Shown one piece after another: positions 22,878 to 31,884 of a DNA stretch of 64,000 bases. The position numbers were made by a program, and so were the translations under genes. The first letter of the stretch is position 1. Each line of letters opens with the position of its first letter. The notes under the pieces are model-generated. The model was not told the DNA's origin. It did not search any database and was given only the letters and a program-made list of their open reading frames with translations. This stretch comes from Eilatimonas milleporae (GTDB lineage: Bacteria; Pseudomonadota; Alphaproteobacteria; Sphingomonadales; Kordiimonadaceae): contig NZ_REFR01000013.1 in NCBI RefSeq assembly GCF_003688555.1, positions 186,001-250,000 of the forward strand, in the 5' to 3' direction.

Positions 22878-24491
22878 TTACTCTGCGGCAACCGGCGGCA
22901 GGTCGGGGTTGGGCTGTGGCTGGCGCGCCCTGCGTTCTTCCCGGGATACGCTGTCCGGGCGTCTGTCCGGCAGGCGGGATGCGGTTAAAAGCGTCAGCGC
23001 CCCAAGGCTCAACAAGGCAACATCCACATAGCCCGCCACCTTATGACCGCTTGTCAAAAGCTGCGGCAAGCCGCCGCCTGTGATCATCACATTCAAAACC
23101 GGCACCAGCATGAACACAAAACCGGTGGCGGCCATGATTTCCTTGGTGGCACGATAATCATTGCGCCGCAGGAAGGCGAAAATCACCGCCAGCCCAACCA
23201 CACCGAAATAGGTGTAGGCGGTCCAGGCGAGACGCGTCGCCTCGGCACCGGTGTAAAGCTTATCCAATGCGAAAATGACCGCCGTGCCAAGCGGGAATCC
23301 CAGTGTCGTACCGGTCACCAGATGGCTGAGTCGCCGGTAAAAAGCCGGGCTTTTCCGGCCTGCATTGCCATAAAGACGGCGCTCGATCCACAGCATCAGA
23401 CCAAAGGCCGTAATCACCGCCAGCGACAGACCAAGTATGAAATAGAGAAGCTTCAACGCAATCCCGCCAAAGGTGGCATAGTGCAGCGGCGACACCGCAT
23501 TCGTAACCCGCTGGGCAGGCGTGACAGTGTCCATTCTGGAATTGGCCACACGGGCTCCCGTGACCCCGTTCAACTGGATGGCTTCCACATGTGCCAGTTC
23601 GGTGTCCGCCTCAAAATAAACGTCATAGCGCGCGTTGCTGTCCCCCCAGTTCTGGGCAAAGACGAAAGACGGCGCAAACCCGGACGTTTCCGCCCGCAGG
23701 GCTCCGACCGCCATCAGCGGATACATCGGTGCCTCAATGCCCGCGGGCTCCAGCGGTTTGCCGACCACGGCTTCGATCAGGGCTTCCTCATCCCCTTTGA
23801 ATGTCAGGATGGCGACGATCGGCGCCAGGATCGCCACAACGCCCAGAAATGCCCCTGTCACCGCGATCATGCTGTAGAACGGCAATCCCCACAGGCCGAG
23901 AATTTTGTGCGTATCCTGCCATTTAAGACGGACGGACCGGAAAAACCGAAGGGTGAAAAGCTCCTGAAAAATCTTGGTATGAATCACCACGCCGGAAATG
24001 ATGGACAGCATCAGAACAATGCCCGCAATACCAACCAGCGTGCGGCCGATACGACGCCCGCCAAGGCCTTCGGGCCACATCAGGTCCCGGTGGAAATCCA
24101 GCAACCATTCGGACAGCCCCGCCCCTCGTTCCGGCAACCGGGCACCTGTGGTCGTGTCCCAGCGGGCGGTAAAAAACTCGGCTTTTTCGCCTTCGGGATG
24201 CACACCGAACATTGTGGTGTAATAGGGTTCGGTTTCACTGGGGTAGGAAAGGCGCAAAAATTCAATCTCTTCGCCCGCAGCGGTCTCCTCGACCCAGGCT
24301 GTCAGGATCGGGTCGATATCAACCGGATTTTCCGCCAGTTCCAGCCGCCTTGCCGGATCCTCCCATGTCTGGATTTCGTGATAGAACAGCGCGAAGCAGC
24401 CCGTGAAACAGACGACGAAGACAAAAAGGCCGAGCACAATGCCCGACCACGAATGCAGTCCATAGATGCGGAGATGGCGCGGACGGTCCAT
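22878..24491 (-). CDS. PepSY-associated TM protein (iron-uptake type, PiuB/FoxB-like)
   Basis: 537 residues. First helix IYGLHSWSGIVLGLFVFVVCFTGCFALFYHEI at 10-40, PepSY periplasmic parts (about 60-130 and 260-320), then WLLDFHRDLMWPEGLGGRRIGRTLVGIAGIVL, SVRLKWQDTHKILGLWGLPFYSMIAVTGAF, and C-terminal helices. The His residues in YGLHSWSG, DFHRDL and DTHKILG are the usual heme-ligand candidates of this family, which is thought to reduce iron in siderophore complexes at the inner membrane. It precedes the AraC gene and follows two small membrane genes on the same strand. Confidence 0.9.
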   Translation of the reverse strand: MDRPRHLRIYGLHSWSGIVLGLFVFVVCFTGCFALFYHEIQTWEDPARRLELAENPVDIDPILTAWVEETAAGEEIEFLRLSYPSETEPYYTTMFGVHPEGEKAEFFTARWDTTTGARLPERGAGLSEWLLDFHRDLMWPEGLGGRRIGRTLVGIAGIVLMLSIISGVVIHTKIFQELFTLRFFRSVRLKWQDTHKILGLWGLPFYSMIAVTGAFLGVVAILAPIVAILTFKGDEEALIEAVVGKPLEPAGIEAPMYPLMAVGALRAETSGFAPSFVFAQNWGDSNARYDVYFEADTELAHVEAIQLNGVTGARVANSRMDTVTPAQRVTNAVSPLHYATFGGIALKLLYFILGLSLAVITAFGLMLWIERRLYGNAGRKSPAFYRRLSHLVTGTTLGFPLGTAVIFALDKLYTGAEATRLAWTAYTYFGVVGLAVIFAFLRRNDYRATKEIMAATGFVFMLVPVLNVMITGGGLPQLLTSGHKVAGYVDVALLSLGALTLLTASRLPDRRPDSVSREERRARQPQPNPDLPPVAAE

Positions 24492-24501
24492 TCATCGGCT
24501 C

Positions 24502-24810
24502 CTATATCATCGGCTCTGAGGTGAAGACGATCGCCGCCGACAGGGCTGTTAGTGCCATCAGGCCGATGGCAACACGCCAGGCTTTTCTGTCCCAATAGGT
24601 CCAGAACTGGAACGCAACCCATATGAACGGAACACTGAGCGCCACCCACAACGCTTTCTCCGCGAACGCTCCCGGAAATGTCATGAGAATGGCGGACGAT
24701 GTGAAAATAGCCGCCAATAGGGCCCAGACGATAACACTGGTCAGTCGCGGAGCCTTCCATGTCGCCAGGCCCAGAGCGACAGCCAGGCTTCCCATGATCC
24801 CGTAGAGCAT
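24502..24810 (-). CDS. Small membrane protein, DUF3649-like iron-uptake protein
   Basis: 102 residues with three hydrophobic segments (about 2-17, 24-45, 55-75) and a fourth (80-95). I set the start at ATG 24810, which overlaps the stop of the next gene upstream (TGATG). It stops 10 bases before the PepSY gene start. DUF3325/DUF3649/PepSY sets next to TonB receptors are known in Proteobacteria; the pattern of short helices here matches DUF3649 only loosely. No catalytic residues seen. Confidence 0.65.
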   Translation of the reverse strand: MLYGIMGSLAVALGLATWKAPRLTSVIVWALLAAIFTSSAILMTFPGAFAEKALWVALSVPFIWVAFQFWTYWDRKAWRVAIGLMALTALSAAIVFTSEPMI

Positions 24811-25151
24811 CACGCCACCCCCACCACGGAAACGGTCAGGACAGCACCCGTCAGAACAGCCACCGGTAAAGCGGTTTTCCGGTGGCTTTCCGGCCGCCAG
24901 GCTCCGAGAAACAGGCTTACCAGGCCAACCGCCATAAGCACGGCCAGCCAATAGACAACCCCGCGTTCGAACCCGTTGATGGAGGAGAACGCGACAAGGG
25001 ACAAACCAGCCAGTCCCCACCCGCACATTCGCAGCCCGCGCTGCAACCGGGCTGAGGATCGGACCGCCGCATAGCCACTGCGGGCCGGATGCGCATGATA
25101 AAACGCGTAAACGGCAAGATAGAGCAGCAGCGTTGCCAAAAGAACGGTCAT
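24810..25151 (-). CDS. DUF3325 family small membrane protein
   Basis: 113 residues beginning MTVLLATLLLYLAVYAFYHAHPA. ATG 25151 is favoured since AGGGAAA lies immediately upstream and the longer frame from 25253 has poor N-terminal sequence. Three helices: 1-17, 42-60 and 65-85, with a fourth near 95-112. Typical of the small DUF3325 protein cotranscribed with PepSY reductases and a TonB receptor in iron clusters. First gene of the minus-strand operon facing the receptor. Confidence 0.75.
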   Translation of the reverse strand: MTVLLATLLLYLAVYAFYHAHPARSGYAAVRSSARLQRGLRMCGWGLAGLSLVAFSSINGFERGVVYWLAVLMAVGLVSLFLGAWRPESHRKTALPVAVLTGAVLTVSVVGVA

Positions 25152-25272
25152 TTTCCCTATCCCCAAAGCCCGGCAGCCGCCGTGAACCAACAGCACGGTA
25201 CAATGCGGGCCCATACAATCGATTTCAAAAGACGGCCCCGCCCATCCAATCATCTTTTATGGAAATACATAT

Positions 25273-25291
25273 GAAAATGCAAATCATTCCT
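25273..25291. promoter_or_regulatory. Fur-box-like site upstream of the DUF3325-PepSY operon
   Basis: GAAAATGCAAATCATTCCT matches GATAATGATAATCATTATC at 13 of 19 positions; the AATCATTCC end is shared with the site at 29757-29775. It lies about 120 bases ahead of the operon start and 290 bases ahead of the receptor, in the divergent promoter region. Confidence 0.5.
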
Positions 25292-25481
25292 AGACCATAT
25301 ATCTAAGGAAGCCGGGCCGGCCAGGATCCCGCGCAGCATCACGCCCCGCCGGATCAACCTTCTGAAAACTATAAGAAAACCCTACCGTGCATGTCCCTTG
25401 AATCGCACCGGCACCATCCACGAAAGTGACTGACGGGCATGCCAGGTTACTGTATTTGGCAAAAGCCCATTACCTAAAAAT

Positions 25482-25500
25482 GATTTTGATAATTGATTGC
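25482..25500. promoter_or_regulatory. Fur-box-like site upstream of the TonB receptor
   Basis: GATTTTGATAATTGATTGC matches the Fur consensus at 12 of 19 positions, including the central GATAAT. It lies 83 bases before the receptor start, near its expected promoter. Confidence 0.45.
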
Positions 25501-25582
25501 ATATACAAGTTTGAAATGGTAACTGCATCCTCGGAAACACGGCCACATCAACGAAAGACGTAGCTCATAAAGGGTCAGGAAA

Positions 25583-27925
25583 ATGCAGTTCAGGGGGACA
25601 GTTTTCTCTGGCGTCAGCACCATTGCCCTCATGCTTGGAGGGGCAGCGTCGGCACAGAACGGTACGGACACAGTCGCATTTGAGGACGACGGTCCCGATG
25701 TGGAAGAGATCGTCGTCCGCGGTGAAAAATTCGAACGGTCCCTCCAGGACACCACATCCAGCGTGGCCGTCTTCACCAACGAGATGATCGACCAGCAGAA
25801 CTTCATCGATCTGTATGATCTGTTCGATCAGACCGCCAACGTAAGCGGCCTGTTCAACGATCAGGGCTTTACAATTCGCGGTCTGCGCAATACGGGCGCG
25901 GCACCCGGGGACCAGACCAGCGATGTCTCCACCATTTATCTGGACGGCGTCTTCATCCCCAGCAACCTGTTTCAGAATGGTGGCCTCAATCTGTGGGACA
26001 TTCAAAGCGTCGAGATTTTTCGGGGGCCGCAGTCGACGATCCAGGGGCGCAATGCCCTGGCGGGGGCCGTCGTCGCCCGGACAATCGACCCCGATTATGA
26101 ACTCAGCGGACGGGCGCAGGCCTCTTACGGGGAATTCAACAGCATTCGCGGATCGGCCGCTGTGTCCCTGCCCGTCGTCGAGGACCAGATCGCCGTCCGC
26201 TTTGCCGGGGACTACACCCGAACCGACGGCTTCAACGACAATCCGACATTGGGCACGGATGACGGAGACCGCAGGCGGTCGCTGACCCTGCGCGGCAAAA
26301 TCCTGTTGGAACCGCAGGCCATTCCGGACCTGACGGTGCGCCTGAATTACAGCTATATCGACTCCGACGAAGGCGAAAACCGCATTGACGAGGATTTGTT
26401 CCCCGAAGAACGTATCACCACCGTCAATGTCAGGGGCTCCAACGCCGTTGAAGCCAATATTCTTTCGGCTGAAATGGAGTATGACATCAATGAGAATTGG
26501 GGCCTGACCAGCGTCACCGCCTATATCGACAACCAACTCGGGTTTCTGTTCGACGGCACCAATGACGAAACCGGGCCGGACAGTCCGGGATTTACCAACC
26601 GGGACAACCAGATTTTCAGTCAGGAACTGAGGGTCAGTTTCAGCAATGACAGTGTGGATACGATCCTGGGCGGGTATCTTTTCGACAGCAGTGAGGATTT
26701 CCTCAACGGCAGCACAAACATCATTTTAAGCGAATTTGCCTTCCCCGACCCGGCGACGCTGGCGGGCATTCTGTTTCAGACGCCGGCCCCCGACATGACG
26801 CAGATCGCAACGGCGGCGGCATTAAGGTCGGACATCGTTGCGACCTTTCCCTCCTTTCCTGTCAATTTTGACCGCAGTTCTTCCCAGGACATCCGCAATT
26901 ACGCCGTGTTCGGCGAGGTGTCCTACCATGTGACGGACAGGCTGACACTGACGTTCGGCGCCCGCTACGACCATGAAGAGCTGGATCAGACCATTTTCGA
27001 CAGCACCATCGTGCCCGCCTTTCCGCCCACCGGAAACCCGCTGATCGATCAGGTCGTCACTGCCGCGACGCAGCAGTTTTCAAATACGGCGGAGGTAACG
27101 GCACAGAACACGTTTTCCGCCTTTCTGCCGAAAGGGGTCGTCCGCTATCAATGGACGGATGATTTTTCCACCAGCGTCAGCATTCAGCGCGCTTACCGGG
27201 CCGGCGGACTGTCGATCAACCTGTTCAGGGCCGCTCTACAGCCATCGGAAGAAAGAGATCAGAACATTCTGGAATCTGCCGGCGTCGTCAATCGCTTCGA
27301 CCCCGAATTTACCACCAATTACGAGCTGGCCATGCGGTCGCAGTGGTTTGACGGCCGCCTGACCCTGAACGCCAACCTGTTCTACGTCAGCTATGACGAC
27401 CAGCAGGTCAATATACAATTGTCCAGCAATCCGCTCGATACCATCACCGACAATGTGGGCCAGTCGCGCATGGCCGGCTTTGAGATGGAAGCCTTCGCCA
27501 ACCCGGTCGAGGGGCTTGACCTCTTCGCCAATGTGGGCTTCACCGACACGGAATTCACCGAAGGGGCCGACGTCATCGGCGGGGTCGATCTGACAGGCCT
27601 TGAATTTGCCTTCGCACCCACATGGACGGCGGGTGGCGGCGCCCGGTATACGCATGAAAGCGGGCTCTACGGCAACGCCCGTATCCGCTATACGGGAAAC
27701 TCTTTTTCCGTCCCCGACAATGATCCGACCGCCCTCAACGACAGTTTCACCACCGTCGACCTGATCTTCGGCTATGAGACCGATATGTTCACGGCGGAAG
27801 TGTTCGCGACCAATATCCTTGATGACGCGTTTTTGACGCTGAACCCCGCCAATCCGACCCTTGGGGCCACGGCCGTGGCGGGCGACCCAAGGGTGATCGG
27901 TATCAGACTGGTGGCCGGGTTCTAG
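25583..27925 (+). CDS. TonB-dependent outer membrane receptor
   Basis: 780 residues. Signal peptide MQFRGTVFSGVSTIALMLGG with cleavage likely at ASA-Q near 24. TonB box region VEEIVVRG near 42, plug domain with TIRGLRNTGAAPG and YLDGVFIPS, and VEIFRGPQSTIQGRNALAGAV, then a 22-strand barrel with characteristic FSQELRVSF, FGARYDHE, VQRAYRAGGL, NYELAMRSQWFDGRL, FEMEAFANP, and final VIGIRLVAGF ending in Phe. It imports a ferric siderophore, heme or similar ligand across the outer membrane. The neighbourhood (PepSY reductase, Fur-like sites, AraC regulator, heme monooxygenase) favours iron or heme. Divergent from the DUF3325-PepSY operon. Confidence 0.95.
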   Translation: MQFRGTVFSGVSTIALMLGGAASAQNGTDTVAFEDDGPDVEEIVVRGEKFERSLQDTTSSVAVFTNEMIDQQNFIDLYDLFDQTANVSGLFNDQGFTIRGLRNTGAAPGDQTSDVSTIYLDGVFIPSNLFQNGGLNLWDIQSVEIFRGPQSTIQGRNALAGAVVARTIDPDYELSGRAQASYGEFNSIRGSAAVSLPVVEDQIAVRFAGDYTRTDGFNDNPTLGTDDGDRRRSLTLRGKILLEPQAIPDLTVRLNYSYIDSDEGENRIDEDLFPEERITTVNVRGSNAVEANILSAEMEYDINENWGLTSVTAYIDNQLGFLFDGTNDETGPDSPGFTNRDNQIFSQELRVSFSNDSVDTILGGYLFDSSEDFLNGSTNIILSEFAFPDPATLAGILFQTPAPDMTQIATAAALRSDIVATFPSFPVNFDRSSSQDIRNYAVFGEVSYHVTDRLTLTFGARYDHEELDQTIFDSTIVPAFPPTGNPLIDQVVTAATQQFSNTAEVTAQNTFSAFLPKGVVRYQWTDDFSTSVSIQRAYRAGGLSINLFRAALQPSEERDQNILESAGVVNRFDPEFTTNYELAMRSQWFDGRLTLNANLFYVSYDDQQVNIQLSSNPLDTITDNVGQSRMAGFEMEAFANPVEGLDLFANVGFTDTEFTEGADVIGGVDLTGLEFAFAPTWTAGGGARYTHESGLYGNARIRYTGNSFSVPDNDPTALNDSFTTVDLIFGYETDMFTAEVFATNILDDAFLTLNPANPTLGATAVAGDPRVIGIRLVAGF

Positions 27926-28097
27926 GGCGGCAATCCGCCGACTGTCGATGAACACGGTCGGGAACACGGCCGCGCCGGCCCCATATTCGCCCGATCGCCA
28001 GATAGGGTTCGTGCAGGACAGGCGATAGTGACCGGCGGCATGCAAGAACGTCCATCGCCCCCGACACACCTGTGTCCCTGCCCCGCAGAAACCCCGT

Positions 28098-28415
28098 TTA
28101 CTCGGCCCTGGAATTCAGGACGGCGGTAAAGCCTTCAAACTCGGGAGGACCCAGATACAGCCCCGTATTGTCGCCGGCGTCCCGGTGAGCCTGCCTGAAG
28201 GCGTCCGATTTCGTCCACGCCAGAAAGGCGTCCTCGGTGTCCCACACCGTATGCGAGGCATAGAGCGTATAGTCGTCATGGCGCGGGCCGCGCACCAGTT
28301 GAAATTCCTGGAAACCCGGAACCGTGTGAAGGTGTGAGTCCCGCCTGGCCCAGACATCCTCGAAAGCGGTCTCGGACCCCGGCACAATTTTGAAGCGGTT
28401 CATGGCGATATACAT
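28098..28415 (-). CDS. Antibiotic-biosynthesis-monooxygenase-fold protein, heme-degrading type
   Basis: 105 residues from ATG 28415 (AGGAAAGG about 10 bases upstream); a longer form from 28436 is possible. N-terminal MYIAMNRFKIVPGSE, then LVRGPRHDDYTLYASHTVWDTEDAFLAWTKSDAFRQAHRDA. The Asn in AMNRF, the Trp in AWTKS and the His in RQAHR match the N-W-H triad of IsdG/HmoA-type heme oxygenases, so it likely opens heme to free iron in the cytoplasm. It is near the ferredoxin reductase that could supply electrons and in an iron island. Alternative: a related ABM enzyme of other substrate. Confidence 0.75.
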   Translation of the reverse strand: MYIAMNRFKIVPGSETAFEDVWARRDSHLHTVPGFQEFQLVRGPRHDDYTLYASHTVWDTEDAFLAWTKSDAFRQAHRDAGDNTGLYLGPPEFEGFTAVLNSRAE

Positions 28416-28518
28416 TTTTCCAGCCTTTCCTGACATTGATGAAAACGAATACTGATGAAAAGCAAGATTGGCCTTTTGCCCAGAACCATACGGGAGACCA
28501 TGCAGGGGTCCCGAAATC

Positions 28519-28800
28519 TCACCCTGCCCTTTTCTTCCCGCGTTCCCAAACCGGGTGGGGGGCCGCCTGTTTATCCACTCCGAGACGCCCTGCCATCCTG
28601 GCCGCGACCTTTTGCCCGGCATGGCGCTGCCCCTCCGTCCTCAGGCTCAGCACCACGCATGCCGAGGCAACGAGCGTTATGAAAAACACGGCCCCGACGG
28701 CAAAAACCGTCCCCGCGCTTTCCTCATGATGATGCACCAGAACAGCCGGTACGCCCAAAAGCGGGAGTGCACCGACATAAAGCGATTTAAGGGATCCCAT
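28519..28800 (-). CDS. Small membrane protein of unknown function
   Basis: 93 residues starting MGSLKSLYVGALPLLGV (ATG 28800, GGAG about 8 bases upstream). Two helices at about 6-21 and 31-53, with HHHEE between them: three His and two Glu that may bind metal. The C-terminal 35 residues are basic and polar. It lies between the ferredoxin reductase and the heme-type monooxygenase on the same strand, 34 bases after the reductase stop. No family recognised. Confidence 0.6.
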   Translation of the reverse strand: MGSLKSLYVGALPLLGVPAVLVHHHEESAGTVFAVGAVFFITLVASACVVLSLRTEGQRHAGQKVAARMAGRLGVDKQAAPHPVWERGKKRAG

Positions 28801-28834
28801 AATCTGTCTCCGATACGGTGAAACGGTCGCGGCC

Positions 28835-29650
28835 CTACCCGACAAAGGCCTTTTCGACGACAAATTCGGCGGGCATCGCATTCGATCCTTCCGTCAGCCC
28901 CGCTGTGACAAGCAGCGCCCTGACATCCCGTATCATCGCGGTCGATCCGCAGATCATGGCGCGGTCCCCCTCGGCATCAAGGGGCGGCAGGCCCAGCGTT
29001 TCGAACAGCGTGCCGTTTTCGATGAATGTGGTGATCCGGCCGTTCCTGAAATAGGGTTCCCGGGTAACGCTCTCGAAATAATAGAGTTTTCCATCGGCAA
29101 GCTCGCCGAGGAATTCATGCTCCATCATTTTGCCGACCGTCCATTTGCTGTAGTCCAGCTCCGCCGCCTCGCGGCAGGTATGCGTGACGATCACCCGTTC
29201 GAATTTGTCATAGGTTTCCGGGTCACGGATCACGCTGGCAAAGGGGGCGAACCCTGTGCCCGTGGAAAACAGATAAAGATTTTTTCCGGGCTTCAGGGCG
29301 TCCAGAACCAGCGTGCCCACTGGCTTGCGTCCCAGAAGCACTTTGTCCCCCGGCTTGACCCCTTGAAGGCGTGAGGTCAAAGGCCCGTCAGGCACCTTGA
29401 TCGAGAAAAACTCCAACTCCTCGTCCCAGTTCGGACTGGCGATGGAATAGGCACGCATCAACGGCTTGCCGTCCACCTCCAGGCCCAACATGACAAACTC
29501 GCCGGAGCGGAAGCGGAACCCCGCCGGCCGGCTCAGACGGAAGGAAAACAGAAAATCGGTATAATGGGTCACGGCCAGGACGGTCTCTTCCGTCGGCCCG
29601 CTGGCAGGCCGCGACAGAATTTTGCGATCAATGGTGACATTCATATTCAT
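28835..29650 (-). CDS. fpr: Ferredoxin/flavodoxin--NADP+ reductase
   Basis: 271 residues from ATG 29650. FAD-binding RAYSIASPNWDEELEFFSIKV (R-x-Y-S) near 67, phosphate part GPLTSRLQGVKPGD, the NADP-binding LYLFSTGTGFAPFASVIRDP (GTGxAP) near 125, and the C-terminal CGSTAMIRDV and VEKAFVG. Short (bacterial Fpr subclass, ends near Phe-Val-Gly). In Pseudomonas and related bacteria Fpr supplies electrons to the heme-degrading enzyme and bacterioferritin ferredoxin. Here it leads an operon with a small membrane protein and the heme-type monooxygenase, with a strong Fur-like site upstream. Confidence 0.93.
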   Translation of the reverse strand: MNMNVTIDRKILSRPASGPTEETVLAVTHYTDFLFSFRLSRPAGFRFRSGEFVMLGLEVDGKPLMRAYSIASPNWDEELEFFSIKVPDGPLTSRLQGVKPGDKVLLGRKPVGTLVLDALKPGKNLYLFSTGTGFAPFASVIRDPETYDKFERVIVTHTCREAAELDYSKWTVGKMMEHEFLGELADGKLYYFESVTREPYFRNGRITTFIENGTLFETLGLPPLDAEGDRAMICGSTAMIRDVRALLVTAGLTEGSNAMPAEFVVEKAFVG

Positions 29651-29756
29651 GGGGGTACTCAACCTTTCCAATCACGGTTGGTGATCAGGCTGCCTTACTT
29701 CCGGTGTCTAGCTGCGGTGCGGAAAATCGGGTGGCGGTTCATGATGTATTATTTTT

Positions 29757-29775
29757 AGGAATGATTATCAATATT
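29757..29775 (-). promoter_or_regulatory. Fur-box-like site upstream of the ferredoxin reductase operon
   Basis: On the minus strand AATATTGATAATCATTCCT matches the Fur consensus at 14 of 19 positions, with an uninterrupted TGATAATCATT core. Best of the sites in this island. It lies about 107 bases before the operon start. Confidence 0.6.
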
Positions 29776-30057
29776 AAAATATGCTCCGGCAAGATATTCG
29801 CTGGACATAATTCACTGACACCTTCAGGCCCGGTCTTTCAGGCGACGCCCGGAAACGCCCTCCCGCCCAAAGCAGGCGCACCATGCCGGACAGCGACCCC
29901 GGCATGGACGACAGCGGAAATATGTATGCATCATGCATATTTCCGGCCCCTTCCATGGCGAGTCCGTGAAGGAACGGCATCCCGCCGGGCACGGGGCCGC
30001 CCCCATCATCCGGAAAACGTTCCGATCTGCCTCATCATCTCGGCAGGCCATGCGGCC
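29776..30057. other. Intergenic region with 29-bp palindrome copy 2
   Basis: Between the ferredoxin reductase promoter and the end of the V/A-ATPase operon. Contains the second copy of the 29-bp palindromic repeat; minus-strand frames crossing it have no ribosome site. No gene called. Confidence 0.5.
29916..29944. repeat. 29-bp palindromic repeat, copy 2
   Basis: Identical over 29 bases to 19214-19242. Same arms GGAAATATG/CATATTTCC and ATGCAT-containing centre. Intergenic, about 110 bases from the end of the V/A-ATPase operon. Confidence 0.85.
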
Positions 30058-31884
30058 TTATGTCATCATGGCCTCGATCTGTTTGAGAATGTCGTGATAA
30101 TCGGGCGTGTCCTCGGCGGCATAGTTGAAATTTTTGAACAGGCCGGTCAGACGGGTGAAATAGTCCCGCACCGCGTCCTTGTCGACAAAGGACCGTCGGC
30201 TGGTGGCGATCTGGTACAGCGTGTCGAACGTCATTTTCTGCCGTTCGAGCGGTACGGAATTGTCCACCGGGTCGAACGCGTCCTGTTGCAGATAGACCAT
30301 ATCGAGAAACAGTGCCTTCTGCTGGGTGACGAAATCGTCCAGCGTCACCCCGGCCTCGCCGGTCACCTGCATCATCTGCTGGACCGCGTCCCCCTGCTCC
30401 AGAAGCCGCTGCATCTCCTGTACGCGGGGGCCCCAGTCCGCGCCCAGATGTGCCTCGAACCAGGGCAGCAGTTGCTCATTGTAACGTGACCAGGACAAAA
30501 GCGGATCCACCGCCGGGTAAAACCGCTTGTACGCCCGGTCGGCCGACAGGCCGAGGAAGCATTTCACCGTCGACAGGGTTGACTGGGTGACAGGTTCGGC
30601 GAAATTGCCGCCGGCGGGCGACACCGTGCCGATCATGGTCAGGCTGCCGGTGCTGCCATCATTGGTCTCGATCACGCCGGCGCGTTCATAAACGCTTTTG
30701 ATCGAGGATTCCAGATAAGCCGGGAAGCCCTCCTCGCCGGGGATTTCCTCCAGCCGGCCGGACGTCTCGCGCATGGCCTGCGCCCAGCGTGAGGTGGAAT
30801 CCGCGATCAGCAGCACGTTATAGCCCATCTGCCGGTAATATTCGCCAAGCGTGATACCGGTATAGATGGACGCCTCGCGGGCCGCCACCGGCATGGACGA
30901 GGTGTTGCAGACGATCACGGTGCGGTCCATCAGCGACCCGCCGCTCCTGGGATCGGTGATCTGCGGAAACTCGTTGATGGTCTCGACCACCTCGCCCGCG
31001 CGTTCGCCGCAGGCGACGACGATCACCACATCGACGGACGAATGCCGGGAAATCAGGTTCTGCAAAACCGTCTTGCCCGCCCCGAAGGGGCCGGGGATAC
31101 AGGCGGTTCCGCCCAGTGCGACGGGGAAAAACGTGTCGATCAGCCGCTGGGTGGTGATCATCGGCTCGCTGGGATACAGGCGGCGGGCATGGCCCTGTTT
31201 CAACAGGTTGCCGCTCAGCGGCCGCCGCACCGGCCAGCGCTGCGACAGGGTGACGGAGCGCTGGCGGCCCGTCCCGTCCTCCAGCCGGGCGACGACCTCG
31301 GCGGTGTGGAAACTGCCCTCCTGTATCCAGGCGACGCGAAAGGTACCGCGCCAGCCGAACGGCACCATGATCTTGTGGGTGAACCGCCCTTCCTGCACCG
31401 TGCCGAGCACATCGCCGGCCACCACGTCCGCCCCGCTTTTGACCTTGGGCACGAAGGACCATTTCTTCACCGTGTCCAGCGGTGCGACCCGCGCCCCGCG
31501 CGGCAAAAACGTGCCGTAGCGCTCCGCCACCTTCGGCAGGGGCGCCTGAAGCCCGTCATAGACCTGACCCAAAAGGCCCGGTCCCAGTTCCACGGACAGC
31601 ATTTCGCCGCTCTGTTCGACCGCATCGCCCACCGCGAGGCCGCGCGTGCTCTCGAACACCTGGGCATCCGCCGTGCGCCCCCGCACCCGCAGCACCTCGG
31701 CTTTCAGATATTCCCGCTCGCCGCGCTCGTTCAGGCCGTGCGGGCATATGTGGATGACTTCATTCTTGACCAGCGAGGGGACCTGGCCGTCCGGCCCCGG
31801 CACGGCCTCGATTTCCACCAGATCGTCCTGCACGGCGACCACGCGGGCGGCCACCTGGACTGCCTCGGATGTCACGGCCATCAT
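30058..31884 (-). CDS. atpA: V/A-type ATP synthase/ATPase subunit A (catalytic)
   Basis: 608 residues (607 from ATG 31881, where AGGAG sits better). Walker A PGPFGAGKTVLQNLISRH near residue 262, then CGERAGEVVETINEFPQ, SREASIYTGITLGEYYRQMGY and LLIADSTSRWAQAMRETSGR, with catalytic Glu in the CGERA block. N-terminal beta-barrel and the A-type non-homologous insert (about 110-190) are present. Forms the catalytic head with subunit B. It is the last gene of the operon, overlapping the DUF2764 gene at its start. Confidence 0.96.
   Translation of the reverse strand: MMAVTSEAVQVAARVVAVQDDLVEIEAVPGPDGQVPSLVKNEVIHICPHGLNERGEREYLKAEVLRVRGRTADAQVFESTRGLAVGDAVEQSGEMLSVELGPGLLGQVYDGLQAPLPKVAERYGTFLPRGARVAPLDTVKKWSFVPKVKSGADVVAGDVLGTVQEGRFTHKIMVPFGWRGTFRVAWIQEGSFHTAEVVARLEDGTGRQRSVTLSQRWPVRRPLSGNLLKQGHARRLYPSEPMITTQRLIDTFFPVALGGTACIPGPFGAGKTVLQNLISRHSSVDVVIVVACGERAGEVVETINEFPQITDPRSGGSLMDRTVIVCNTSSMPVAAREASIYTGITLGEYYRQMGYNVLLIADSTSRWAQAMRETSGRLEEIPGEEGFPAYLESSIKSVYERAGVIETNDGSTGSLTMIGTVSPAGGNFAEPVTQSTLSTVKCFLGLSADRAYKRFYPAVDPLLSWSRYNEQLLPWFEAHLGADWGPRVQEMQRLLEQGDAVQQMMQVTGEAGVTLDDFVTQQKALFLDMVYLQQDAFDPVDNSVPLERQKMTFDTLYQIATSRRSFVDKDAVRDYFTRLTGLFKNFNYAAEDTPDYHDILKQIEAMMT

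Noticed and set aside
23043-24524. 493-codon plus-strand frame over the PepSY gene
   Set aside because: Antisense shadow; the minus-strand gene has clear helices and family motifs.
27236-28069. 277-codon minus-strand frame over the end of the TonB receptor
   Set aside because: The receptor on the other strand keeps all family motifs to its final Phe; this frame has none.
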